Assembly: GCF_018866245.1 (NCBI RefSeq)
Contig: NZ_CP076458.1
Coordinates: forward strand, 1,798,001-1,862,000
Direction: 5' to 3'
Source of the DNA: Novisyntrophococcus fermenticellae
Lineage (GTDB): Bacteria > Bacillota > Clostridia > Lachnospirales > Lachnospiraceae
DNA length: 64,000 nucleotides
Each line of letters starts with the position of its first letter. Position 1 is the first letter of the stretch. Positions 33,378 to 41,179 of the stretch are shown one piece after another. Both the position numbers and the translations under genes were made by a program. The notes beneath the pieces are model-generated. The model was not told where the DNA came from and did not search any database. It saw only the letters and a program-made list of their open reading frames with translations.

Positions 33378-33406
33378 ATAATAACAATTCCATCTCTAAA
33401 AAGCAA
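33378..33406 (-). promoter_or_regulatory. Sigma-A promoter of the DUF512-der-plsY-gpsA unit
   Basis: On the minus strand TTGCTT, 17-nt spacer and TATTAT, leaving a very short leader before the DUF512 ATG. Confidence 0.55.
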
Positions 33407-33438
33407 GTAAATTCAAATATAGAATCGCCTCTTTTACC

Positions 33439-33468
33439 TTGACTGAGGATTTGGTTTAATGATATGAT
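33439..33468 (+). promoter_or_regulatory. Sigma-A promoter of prs
   Basis: TTGACT, 18-nt spacer, TATGAT on the plus strand. The ~85-nt leader contains a small hairpin TTTCATG/CATGAAA at 33491-33508. Confidence 0.7.
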
Positions 33469-33556
33469 ACGAAGGTCAAAAAGTTGTACATTTCATGTCT
33501 GCATGAAAAAGGACAACATTGGGATTACAAAAGAACAACATATTTTGGAGGATGCT

Positions 33557-34723
33557 ATGGCAAACTTAGTTCCACTTGAGAACTCAATTCCGGTTGCCCC
33601 ATTAAAGCTGGCCGCTCTGAAAGGCTGTGAAGAAATGGCGCAAACCATCAATCAATATCTGGTTCAATTCAGAAAAGACTTAATCTCTCATCATAACAGC
33701 AGGTTAAATCTGTCCGGTTATGTCGGGGATTCTTTTCTTATAAACTGTGACTGCCCCCGTTTTGGAACAGGTGAAGCAAAAGGAAGATTAATGGATTCTG
33801 TAAGAGGTGCCGATCTGTTCCTGCTGGTCGACGTCTGCAACTGGAGCATCACTTACAAAGCTTTCGGTCATACCAACCACATGTCTCCGGATGATCACTT
33901 TCAGGACCTGAAGCGTATCATCGCTGCGGCGAACGGAAAGGCACACCGTATCAATGTAATCATGCCCTTTATGTATGAGGGAAGACAGCATAAACGCACC
34001 AGCCGGGAATCACTTGACTGCGCACTGGCCTTGCAGGAACTGAGTAATATGGGAGTTTCCAACATCATAACCTTTGACGCACATGATCCCCGTGTCATGA
34101 ACTCTATTCCTCTGTCCGGTTTTGACAATTTCATGCCTACCTATCAGTTTTTGAAGGCATTGATAAAGTCTGTACCTGATCTGCACCTGGACAATGACCA
34201 TCTGATGATTATAAGCCCCGATGAAGGAGCCATGTCAAGAGCCGTATACTTCTCGAATATTCTGGGCGTTGATATGGGTATGTTTTATAAGCGCCGTGAC
34301 TATTCTACAATCGTAAATGGCAAGAATCCCATCGTTGCTCACGAGTTTCTGGGAGATTCCGTAATGGGAAAGGACGTCATTATTATTGACGATATGATCT
34401 CTTCAGGAGAAAGTATGCTGGACGTGGCAAAACAGGTAAAGGAGCGCGGAGCCGCCCGTGTATTCGTCTGTACCACTTTTGGCCTTTTTACGGATGGACT
34501 GGAGAAATTTGATGAGTTTTACAAAAAGGGATATATCGAAAAAATCATTACAACAGATCTGACCTATCGTACACCAAATCTGCTGGGCCGGGAATGGTAC
34601 GAACCGGCTTCCATGGGTAAGTACATTGCAAGTATTATTGATATTTTAAATCATGATGTTTCCGTGGATAAGGTGCGCTCCACTACAAAGAAAATCACAA
34701 AACTTTTGGAGAAATGCAGATAA
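33557..34723 (+). CDS. prs: Ribose-phosphate pyrophosphokinase, long clostridial form
   Basis: The 388-residue protein makes PRPP from ribose-5-phosphate and ATP for nucleotides, His and Trp. Seen: the flexible-loop region KRRDYSTIVNGKNPI and a PRPP-loop IIIDDMISSGESMLDV near residue 280. It is about 70 residues longer than classical Prs (about 315), and the loop is DDMISSGES rather than the usual DDMIDTGGT, so it belongs to a divergent subgroup. ATG at 33557 follows TTTGGAGGA. It ends at a terminator shared with pgeF. No second prs is in the window. Confidence 0.92.
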   Translation: MANLVPLENSIPVAPLKLAALKGCEEMAQTINQYLVQFRKDLISHHNSRLNLSGYVGDSFLINCDCPRFGTGEAKGRLMDSVRGADLFLLVDVCNWSITYKAFGHTNHMSPDDHFQDLKRIIAAANGKAHRINVIMPFMYEGRQHKRTSRESLDCALALQELSNMGVSNIITFDAHDPRVMNSIPLSGFDNFMPTYQFLKALIKSVPDLHLDNDHLMIISPDEGAMSRAVYFSNILGVDMGMFYKRRDYSTIVNGKNPIVAHEFLGDSVMGKDVIIIDDMISSGESMLDVAKQVKERGAARVFVCTTFGLFTDGLEKFDEFYKKGYIEKIITTDLTYRTPNLLGREWYEPASMGKYIASIIDILNHDVSVDKVRSTTKKITKLLEKCR

Positions 34724-34742
34724 AAGAATAGTCTTACAACAC

Positions 34743-34783
34743 AGGCTGGAATCCACAAATACGATATTTATGGATTCCAGCCT
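34743..34783. terminator. Bidirectional terminator between prs and pgeF
   Basis: AGGCTGGAATCCA pairs perfectly with TGGATTCCAGCCT around a 15-nt loop, between two convergent genes. Confidence 0.85.
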
Positions 34784-34797
34784 TTAATGTAAATTTG

Positions 34798-35646
34798 TCA
34801 TTTCAACATCAAAAACGCTCCCAGATTTCCTCTTTTCCCTTTTGAAGCTCTATGAGAATATAAAAAATCCGGGTTGCAGCAAGTACACAGATTTGGCCTC
34901 TGTATCCTTTCTTCTGTCACTCCTGCTTCCAACAGCACCTGCCGGTTGGCCTCCCACAGATTTAGCTGATATTTACCATTTTCTTTTTGATAGAAAAGAG
35001 ACGGATGCAGCTTCTGATCAAAGGCTGCAGAAAACGCCTTTATCACGTCTTCACTCACTTCATAACATTCCTGGCAAATGGAAGGGCCTATGCCCGCAAT
35101 AAGGTCCCGGGGGCTGGTTCCAAATGCCTGTGTCATAGCTTTTACCGTTGCCTTTCCCATCTTGTCCTTCGTTCCTTTCCATCCGGAATGGGACAAACCA
35201 ATTGCTTTATGTACAGGATCCACAAAATATAGCGGAACACAATCCGCATAAAAAGTAACAAGTGTAACGAAGGGAACATTTGTAATCAATCCATCCACAT
35301 CATGGAATTTTCTCTCCTTCGTTATCCCACTTCCACAGTCCTCTTTGCGCACAAGACGTACGTTGGTGGTATGCGTCTGATCCGAAGTAACGATGCTCTC
35401 TATACAGATTCCAAGAGCCGAGGCCATTCTTCTGTAGTTTTCCCTGACCTTCCCTTCATCATCCCCTCTGGTAAAGCTGAGATTCATAGTCCCATAGATT
35501 CCTTCGCTCACACCACCAAGACGGGTGGAAAATCCATGTGTCACAAGATTCGTTGCTGTTATTTCAGGAAACTCCAGATAAGTCACCCCTTTTCGACAGA
35601 CAACCTCCATCTTTTTTTGATTTACATCTTTCCATCTGATATTCAC
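34798..35646 (-). CDS. pgeF: Peptidoglycan editing factor PgeF (YfiH, laccase-domain family)
   Basis: A 282-residue multicopper-oxidase-like protein of the YfiH family. The family removes mis-incorporated amino acids from peptidoglycan precursors, and related members have purine nucleoside phosphorylase activity. Metal-ligand motifs seen: TDQTHTTNV, FYADCVPLYFVD, LSHSGWKGT and a C-terminal CTCCNPDFLYSHRASKG. The start is GTG at 35646, 8 nt after AAAGGAG. It is the last gene of the minus-strand run that begins with the rpsP region. Confidence 0.9.
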   Translation of the reverse strand: MNIRWKDVNQKKMEVVCRKGVTYLEFPEITATNLVTHGFSTRLGGVSEGIYGTMNLSFTRGDDEGKVRENYRRMASALGICIESIVTSDQTHTTNVRLVRKEDCGSGITKERKFHDVDGLITNVPFVTLVTFYADCVPLYFVDPVHKAIGLSHSGWKGTKDKMGKATVKAMTQAFGTSPRDLIAGIGPSICQECYEVSEDVIKAFSAAFDQKLHPSLFYQKENGKYQLNLWEANRQVLLEAGVTEERIQRPNLCTCCNPDFLYSHRASKGKRGNLGAFLMLK

Positions 35647-35697
35647 GCCTTATACTCCTTTTGCAGATAAAAAAATATTGCCAAAGAAAACACACGC

Positions 35698-36057
35698 TTA
35701 ACTTTTACCATCATATCCAAAAGCATTTGTATAGTGGACAATCCCTTCTTCTGTAATGGCCAGCACATCAAACCGGCAGGGGTTGTCCTCCGGGATGCTT
35801 TTTTTTATTCTGTAATAATCTGCAGTTTTGATAATTCTTCTGCGTTTTTTATATCCTACAGCTTCCTCAGGAAAGGAAATCCTCGTATCACTCCGGTATT
35901 TGACCTCCGCAAAGACAATCGTATCTTTCTGCTTTGCTATGATATCAATTTCACCGAAGCGGCTGAAAAAATTCTGATCCAGAATCTCATACCCTTTCGC
36001 CTTTAAATACTCGCACGCATGTTCCTCCTGCCTGCTTCCCACTTCTCTCTTGTTCAT
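35698..36057 (-). CDS. YraN family (UPF0102) endonuclease-like protein
   Basis: A 119-residue protein of the PD-(D/E)XK-like UPF0102 family. It has RQEEHACEYLKAKGYEIL at the N-terminus and the FGEIDIIAKQKDTIVFAEVKYR catalytic-core region in the middle. A nuclease role linked to Holliday junctions is predicted for the family but not proven. I chose the ATG at 36057 with SD GGAGG 4 nt upstream; upstream in-frame codons overlap rnhB and lack an SD. It follows rnhB by 10 bp, the usual clostridial arrangement. Confidence 0.9.
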   Translation of the reverse strand: MNKREVGSRQEEHACEYLKAKGYEILDQNFFSRFGEIDIIAKQKDTIVFAEVKYRSDTRISFPEEAVGYKKRRRIIKTADYYRIKKSIPEDNPCRFDVLAITEEGIVHYTNAFGYDGKS

Positions 36058-36067
36058 GGTACCTCCA

Positions 36068-36826
36068 TCAGCAGAAATGTCTGATAAACGATGCTCTATG
36101 TATGGGACATGGCCCGTATGTTTTAAGTGCCTGAATATGTTCCGCAGAACCATATCCTTTATTCGAGGCTAACCCGTATTCCGGCATGATTTTGTCATAT
36201 TCCACCATAAGTCTGTCTCTTGTGACCTTTGCCACTATACTTGCTGCAGCTATGGATATGCTTCTGGCATCTCCTTTTACAAGAGGAACCTGGGGAATGA
36301 CCACCTCGGGAATCGTAACCGCATCATTCAACAACACCTGGGGCTGTGGACTGAGCTTTCCTATGGCCTCTCTCATGGCCTCATAAGTCGCCTGCAGGAT
36401 GTTTATTTCATCAATTCTGGCCGGGCTGCTGTATCCAATGCCAACAGAGACAGCCTCTTTCATAATAATCTCGTACAATTCCTGCCTTTTACCGGCAGAT
36501 AATTGTTTGGAATCATTCAGGTACAATATCTGACAATCCTTTGGCAATATGACAGCTCCTGCCACCACCGGCCCTGCCAGCGGTCCTCTGCCTACCTCAT
36601 CAATTCCGCAGACATATCCTAAGTGTTCATATTTTCTTTCAAATTCCTTCAGGCATTCGGTTCGTTCCCGCTCTTTCATAAGGAGGCTCTGTCCTTTTCT
36701 GGCTTTTCTAAGCAGATTCTGTACACCAATGCGTGAATCTGACTTATAGCAGATGCAGAGATCATCCACCCGGGACTCCTCTGCCTGCTCAAATTCTCTT
36801 TTTATCTCTGCAATTGATTTACTCAT
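36068..36826 (-). CDS. rnhB: Ribonuclease HII
   Basis: A 252-residue RNase HII with the signature CGIDEVGRGPLAGPVVAGAV (Asp-Glu catalytic pair) and later NDSKQLS and SIAAASIVAKVTRD. It removes RNA embedded in DNA, including single ribonucleotides. The N-terminal ~65 residues before the catalytic core are a helical extension typical of Gram-positive forms. ATG at 36826 overlaps the rbgA stop by 8 bp and has an SD (GGAAGGA) inside the end of rbgA. Confidence 0.96.
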   Translation of the reverse strand: MSKSIAEIKREFEQAEESRVDDLCICYKSDSRIGVQNLLRKARKGQSLLMKERERTECLKEFERKYEHLGYVCGIDEVGRGPLAGPVVAGAVILPKDCQILYLNDSKQLSAGKRQELYEIIMKEAVSVGIGYSSPARIDEINILQATYEAMREAIGKLSPQPQVLLNDAVTIPEVVIPQVPLVKGDARSISIAAASIVAKVTRDRLMVEYDKIMPEYGLASNKGYGSAEHIQALKTYGPCPIHRASFIRHFC

Positions 36827-37679
36827 CTTTTGTTCCTTCCGGCGGCTGCTCCAGAGAAATTCTTCCGAGCTTACCATTACGGAATTCTTCCAGAAGAATA
36901 GCCGCCGCCTTTTCGTAATCAGGTTCGCCGCCCTTCAAGATGCACTTACGTACATCAGCAATTTCCCTTAGCATCTGTATCACATCCTCCGACTCCTGGA
37001 TGCCGTATCTTTGATGAAGAACACCGGGATACTCTTCTTTAAGATAGCCAAGCTCCTCCAACGCCAGTTCCTGTGCGTTTAGGATATCGTCTTTTATGGA
37101 ACCAATCATAGCCAGGCGAAGTCCTACCTTTTGGTCCTCAAATTTCGGCCAGAGTATACCCGGAGTATCCAGAAGCTCAAGGGATTTATTCAGACGAATC
37201 CACTGCTTTCCTTTGGTTACTCCAGGTTTATTTCCTGTCTTTGTACAGGCTTTTCCTGCATAAGAATTAATAAATGTGGATTTTCCCACATTGGGAATTC
37301 CCACAACCATAGCACGTACCGGGCGGTTTTTGATCCCACGTCTTTGATCCCGCTCTGTCTTCTCTTTACATGCTTCCGAAATAACTCCTTGAATCGCTTT
37401 TAGTCCCGCACCGCTTCTGGCATTGATTTTCACCACATAGAAACCTTGTTTTTCAAAATACTCCTGCCACTTCAGGGTTTTTCGCTCATCCGCCAGGTCT
37501 GCCTTGTTCAACAGGATCAATCTCGCCTTGTTCTTTCCAAGCTCATTGATATCTGGATTTCTGGATGCCAGAGGGACACGTGAATCCACCAGCTCAATGA
37601 TCAGATCTATCAGTTTTATGTCTTCCTGCATCTGACGCTTTGCCTTCGTCATATGCCCGGGATACCATTGATAATTCAT
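36819..37679 (-). CDS. rbgA: Ribosome biogenesis GTPase YlqF/RbgA
   Basis: A 286-residue circularly permuted GTPase: the G4 motif LLNKADL comes before G1 (GIPNVGKSTFIN). It starts MNYQWYPGHMTKAKRQM, typical of RbgA, which drives late 50S assembly. SD TAGGAGG lies directly after a large stem-loop (37691-37752) that separates it from lepB, suggesting its translation or mRNA could be influenced by that structure. The end overlaps rnhB by 8 bp. Confidence 0.96.
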   Translation of the reverse strand: MNYQWYPGHMTKAKRQMQEDIKLIDLIIELVDSRVPLASRNPDINELGKNKARLILLNKADLADERKTLKWQEYFEKQGFYVVKINARSGAGLKAIQGVISEACKEKTERDQRRGIKNRPVRAMVVGIPNVGKSTFINSYAGKACTKTGNKPGVTKGKQWIRLNKSLELLDTPGILWPKFEDQKVGLRLAMIGSIKDDILNAQELALEELGYLKEEYPGVLHQRYGIQESEDVIQMLREIADVRKCILKGGEPDYEKAAAILLEEFRNGKLGRISLEQPPEGTKDE

Positions 37680-37690
37680 ATATTCCTCCT

Positions 37691-37752
37691 ATTCGATTGT
37701 CAAAAGCCCACCCCGATATTCCACAACCGGGATGGGTTTTTGACAATCGAAT
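37691..37752 (-). repeat. Large stem-loop between lepB and rbgA, terminator/attenuator-like
   Basis: ATTCGATTGTCA (37691) and TGACAATCGAAT (37741) form perfect outer arms. Inside, CCCATCCCG pairs with CGGGGTGGG and is followed by CTTTT in the lepB-to-rbgA direction. It starts at the lepB stop and ends 1-2 nt before the rbgA SD. It may partly terminate or stall transcription. Confidence 0.7.
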
Positions 37753-38324
37753 CATTTTTTTAAGATGCCAAATCTGTCCATAGGGGCCACAACAAACCAA
37801 AGTTTCCCAATAATATTTTTCTTTTTAATATTTCCCATGTCCACATGACGGCTGTCTTCACTATTGTTTCTGTTATCTCCCAGCACAAAATATTCTCCGC
37901 TTCCCAATTTGACCGTATCTTCCGCCAGACCTGGATTCGTGATGGCCGGAAACCCTTTTTTCTCGACATAGGTTTTGTTGTCAATCAGTATCTGTCCATC
38001 CTTTATCTGTACTGTTTCACCTGGAAGTCCTATAATTCTCTTGACATGGAGACTGGATTTTGCATCCTCTGTGGTGCGGTATACGATGATATCACCTCGC
38101 TTGGGAGAAGACAATTTATAGGACGCTGAGTTGATTAAAACGCGGTCGCCTGCTTTTAGCGTGGGTTCCATAGAACCCTCCTGCAACACAATACTTTTGC
38201 AGAAAAAGAAAGATACTCCCGCTGCCAGCAGCACAATCAAAGCAATCTCCACTACATAGATTAAAATTGCTTTCACCTTGCTCTGTAAAAAATAATCCTT
38301 TACATACCTTGGACTGAATCCCAT
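37752..38324 (-). CDS. lepB: Signal peptidase I
   Basis: A 190-residue type I signal peptidase with one N-terminal membrane helix (about residues 18-45). The catalytic Ser is in VLQEGSMEPTL (about residue 52) and the catalytic Lys in HVKRIIGLPGE (about residue 95). The domain GEYFVLGDNRNNSEDSR is typical. It cleaves signal peptides outside the membrane. It follows rplS across a terminator-like hairpin and precedes rbgA, a common Firmicutes order. Confidence 0.96.
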   Translation of the reverse strand: MGFSPRYVKDYFLQSKVKAILIYVVEIALIVLLAAGVSFFFCKSIVLQEGSMEPTLKAGDRVLINSASYKLSSPKRGDIIVYRTTEDAKSSLHVKRIIGLPGETVQIKDGQILIDNKTYVEKKGFPAITNPGLAEDTVKLGSGEYFVLGDNRNNSEDSRHVDMGNIKKKNIIGKLWFVVAPMDRFGILKK

Positions 38325-38344
38325 ATCTTTTTCCTCATTCGAAA

Positions 38345-38377
38345 ACAGGGACTATATACCTGCGTATAAGTCCCTGT
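38345..38377 (-). terminator. Terminator-like hairpin after rplS
   Basis: ACAGGGACT pairs with AGTCCCTGT, with ATAC/GTAT inside, followed by TTTTC on the minus strand, between rplS and lepB. Confidence 0.65.
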
Positions 38378-38428
38378 GATTCTTGGAGTAAACACAATAA
38401 AAATAGTCTCAATAGTTACTATCATTCA

Positions 38429-38776
38429 TTATTTAACAAGCTCTTTTACCTTTGCAGCTTTACCGATACGGCCTCTCAGGTAATTCAATTTTGCCCGTCT
38501 TACCTTACCATGTCTTACAACCTCTACCTTCTCTACGTTCGGAGAATGCAGCGGCCATGTCTTCTCAACACCGATTCCGTTAGACTGCTTACGAACAGTA
38601 AAAGTGGCTCTGTTACTTCCGCCCTGTTTCTTTAAGACAATCCCTTCAAAAATTTGGATTCTCTCACGATTACCCTCTTTGATCTTACCATGTACTCTTA
38701 CGGTATCTCCGACACTGAATTCAGGCATCTTCTCTTTTAACTGCTCTGCTTCAATCTTCTTAATAATTTCGTTCAT
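38429..38776 (-). CDS. rplS: 50S ribosomal protein L19
   Basis: 115 residues, the standard L19 length. Family landmarks: [20 protein letters not shown] and the C-terminal [25 protein letters not shown] precedes the ATG. It has its own promoter and a structured 5' leader, so it can be expressed independently of trmD upstream. Confidence 0.98.
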   Translation of the reverse strand: MNEIIKKIEAEQLKEKMPEFSVGDTVRVHGKIKEGNRERIQIFEGIVLKKQGGSNRATFTVRKQSNGIGVEKTWPLHSPNVEKVEVVRHGKVRRAKLNYLRGRIGKAAKVKELVK

Positions 38777-38887
38777 GTTATCTCTCCTTAATTATATTCC
38801 GGATGTTCTTATCACCGATAAACGTGACAGCGGACCATCTCTTCTTTCCAGCGCAAATTTAAGATTCTCAAACTCGCACCAACAACA
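38777..38887 (-). promoter_or_regulatory. Structured 5' leader of rplS (candidate L19 leader)
   Basis: Between the promoter and the rplS SD the RNA can form a 13-bp stem (38851-38879, GUGCGAGUUUGAG with CUUAAAUUUGCGC, including G-U pairs) and then a second GAUG/CAUC-closed structure. Firmicutes carry an L19 leader in this position that is thought to bind L19. I recognise the position and two-hairpin layout, not a certain sequence match. Confidence 0.5.
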
Positions 38888-38893
38888 TCGATT

Positions 38894-38922
38894 ATTATAC
38901 TATAAGTATTTACAGAATGCAA
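38894..38922 (-). promoter_or_regulatory. Sigma-A promoter of rplS
   Basis: On the minus strand TTGCAT, 17-nt spacer and TATAAT, just downstream of the trmD stop codon. Confidence 0.75.
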
Positions 38923-38930
38923 CAAATTTT

Positions 38931-40019
38931 TTATTCCAGCTGTTTTCGTATCTCCAAAGCAATTTTATTTATCTGACTGCAATTCCCGGAATCAGACAGA
39001 AAACGCGAGCCCTGATATAGGAATCCCTGAGATTCAAGCAATATCCGTAACTTTTGTTCTACCTTTTCCCGGTGCCCGCCATCATCTGCAATCAGTATAA
39101 AGCATGGAGTCATTCTTCCTGTCATATTTAAAAATGCCTCCGGCTCACCTGGATTTTCAATTATTTCTTTATCTGCCAGAATAAGAAGCATGTCCTGACA
39201 TTCAAAACAGTATCTTTGTCTTCTTAATTTCTTTCGATTAAAGTTCAGAAGTTCTCCATATCTGGACAGGGCATTACACAATTCTTCTGCCTGATTCTTA
39301 AGGTCAGGGCTTCCGAAAAAAGCAAGGTGTACCCGATAGCTCTTCTTAAACAAATCAGGCCTCCTCTTTGTCGTTCTTTGGATGGACTGTTCATGTCTCC
39401 AGGCCTCTATTCTTTTATGATCTCCTGAGAGCAGGACTTCGGGAACTTTTTTTTCATGCCAGATCTCCGGTCTGGTGTAATGTGGATACTCCAGCAGATT
39501 ATCCTGAAGTGACTCAAACTGAGAGGATTCTTCATTGGAAAGTACGCCGGGCACAAATCTGGATATGGCATCAATCATAACCATCGCTCCCAGTTCCCCG
39601 CCGGTCAGCACATAATCGCCAATAGATACATAATCTGTCACAATTTCTTCCAGAACCCGTTCATCAATCCCTTCATAGTGTCCGCAAAGCAATATAAGCT
39701 CTTCATCCAATGCGAACTCCTCCACCATGGTCTGATTCAGGACTTTCCCCTGCGGCGTCAGATATACAGTCCTGGGCTTATATCCAACCTTTTCTTTTAC
39801 CGATTCATATGCCCTGAATACAGGCTCTGCTTCCATAACCATCCCGGCACCGCCGCCATAAGGATAATCATCTACACGCATATGCTTATTCGCTGAAAAA
39901 TCCCTGATATTTGTGGTTTCCAGATGAATGGCTCCATTTTTTAAGGCTCTTCCCACTATACTGGTGTTAGCTGCCTGATGAATCATCTCAGGAAATAAGG
40001 TCAGCACATGATATCTCAT
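38931..40019 (-). CDS. trmD: tRNA (guanine37-N1)-methyltransferase with C-terminal extension
   Basis: 362 residues, about 115 more than typical TrmD (about 245). The first ~240 residues are a standard SPOUT TrmD: FPEMIHQAANTSIVGRA, DYPYGGGAGMVM and the knotted SAM site DYVLTGGELGAMVMIDAISR. It methylates G37 to prevent frameshifting. From about residue 245 on there is a Rossmann-like, unannotated segment (HLAFFGSPDLKNQAEEL ... ILIADDGGHREKVEQK) with no family I recognise. The ATG overlaps rimM by 4 bp (ATGA). Confidence 0.95.
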   Translation of the reverse strand: MRYHVLTLFPEMIHQAANTSIVGRALKNGAIHLETTNIRDFSANKHMRVDDYPYGGGAGMVMEAEPVFRAYESVKEKVGYKPRTVYLTPQGKVLNQTMVEEFALDEELILLCGHYEGIDERVLEEIVTDYVSIGDYVLTGGELGAMVMIDAISRFVPGVLSNEESSQFESLQDNLLEYPHYTRPEIWHEKKVPEVLLSGDHKRIEAWRHEQSIQRTTKRRPDLFKKSYRVHLAFFGSPDLKNQAEELCNALSRYGELLNFNRKKLRRQRYCFECQDMLLILADKEIIENPGEPEAFLNMTGRMTPCFILIADDGGHREKVEQKLRILLESQGFLYQGSRFLSDSGNCSQINKIALEIRKQLE

Positions 40020-40522
40020 ATCAGACCCTCCAGGAGATGAATCACCATTCTCTGCTTCTCTATATCCACCTCCAGAATGCAGTCCTTAATCGCTGGAATC
40101 AGAACCTCTCCATGTTCAACTGTTTCTACAATATATACATCATTGGCTCCTGTCTCTAACACATCTTTTAACGAGCCAAATAATTTTCCGTCTTCATTAA
40201 ATACCTTCATCCCAATTAAATCCGCGATGTAATATTCGTCTGCTTTTAACGGCACCCCGTCTTTTCGCTCCACATAAAGCTCACAGCCCTTGTAGGGCAG
40301 TACATCGTCCAGCATGTCAATACCCCGGAATTTTAGAATTGCATATTGCTTAAAGAATTTTACACCCTCTATCTCCAGAAATTTTCTTTCTGTATCGGGA
40401 TCTATGCAGACTTTTTTCAGCTTCTTAAATCGCCGGACATCATCAGTTGTGGGAAATACCTTTACTTCACCACGTACACCATGGGTGGAGCTGATAATCC
40501 CCACCTTTAGAAACTCTTCCAT
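40016..40522 (-). CDS. rimM: 16S rRNA processing protein RimM
   Basis: A 168-residue protein with an N-terminal RimM barrel (LKVGIISSTHGVRGEVKV) and a C-terminal PRC-barrel (YYIADLIGMKVFNEDGKLFG, ILEVDIEKQRMVIHL). It helps mature the 30S head. I chose the ATG at 40522 with SD GGGAGG; the longer frame from 40609 runs through the hairpin upstream. It overlaps trmD by 4 bp. Confidence 0.95.
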   Translation of the reverse strand: MEEFLKVGIISSTHGVRGEVKVFPTTDDVRRFKKLKKVCIDPDTERKFLEIEGVKFFKQYAILKFRGIDMLDDVLPYKGCELYVERKDGVPLKADEYYIADLIGMKVFNEDGKLFGSLKDVLETGANDVYIVETVEHGEVLIPAIKDCILEVDIEKQRMVIHLLEGLI

Positions 40523-40546
40523 GCCAACCTCCCGGAATAACAGTGT

Positions 40547-40593
40547 ACCCCTGGAAGAAAAACTTTGTCGTAACAAGTTTCTCCCAGGGGTAT
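40547..40593 (-). repeat. Hairpin between khpA and rimM
   Basis: TACCCCTGG with AGAAAAACTT pairs with AAGTTTCTC and CCAGGGGTA around a short loop. No T-run follows, so it may tune rimM-trmD expression or protect the upstream mRNA rather than terminate. Confidence 0.5.
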
Positions 40594-40624
40594 CACCTTC
40601 GTAAAACACCTCAACATATAAAAC

Positions 40625-40855
40625 TTACTGAAGGATTTCTACTACAACTTTCTTATCGTATTTGGAAGAAGCAGCCTTTACAACCGCACGGATTGCTTTG
40701 GCAATCCGCCCCTGCCTTCCGATAACTTTACCCATATCAGAAGAGGCCACCTTCAATTCCACCAATACGGAATCCCCGCTTTCGGTCTCGGTAACGACCA
40801 CTTCGTCCGGATTCTCAACCAGAGATTTTGCAATTACTTCTACTAATTCTTTCAT
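40625..40855 (-). CDS. khpA: KH-domain RNA-binding protein KhpA
   Basis: A 76-residue KH protein with VGRQGRIAKAIR-type GxxG (KVIGRQGRIAKAIRAVVKAA). In Firmicutes it partners with KhpB/Jag and binds many RNAs. I chose the ATG at 40855 with SD GGAGG 9 nt upstream. It lies between rpsP (24 bp upstream) and rimM, the standard order. Confidence 0.95.
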   Translation of the reverse strand: MKELVEVIAKSLVENPDEVVVTETESGDSVLVELKVASSDMGKVIGRQGRIAKAIRAVVKAASSKYDKKVVVEILQ

Positions 40856-40878
40856 TACAAGACACCTCCGCACCGTAT

Positions 40879-41124
40879 TTATTTTTCAATACCAGCCAGC
40901 TTGAAAATCTTTCCTACAACTTCTGTAGGCTGCGCACCATTAGCAAGCCACTTTTTAGCTGCTTCTTCGTTAACGCTGTATACGCTTGGATCGCAATTTG
41001 GATCGTATGTCCCGATCTCCTCGATAAATCTTCCATCTCTCGGAGATTTGGAATCCGCCACTACGATTCTATAGAAAGGAGCCTTTTTCTGTCCCATTCT
41101 TCTCAAACGAATCTTTACTGCCAT
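40879..41124 (-). CDS. rpsP: 30S ribosomal protein S16
   Basis: An 81-residue S16 beginning [20 protein letters not shown], the standard sequence start. I chose the ATG at 41124 with SD GGAGG about 8 nt upstream over the one at 41133, which is too close to the SD. It follows ffh. Confidence 0.98.
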   Translation of the reverse strand: MAVKIRLRRMGQKKAPFYRIVVADSKSPRDGRFIEEIGTYDPNCDPSVYSVNEEAAKKWLANGAQPTEVVGKIFKLAGIEK

Positions 41125-41179
41125 TGCATTCACCTCCCTGTGAATAATTACATTTTTTATATGAGAACAAACTTACCGG

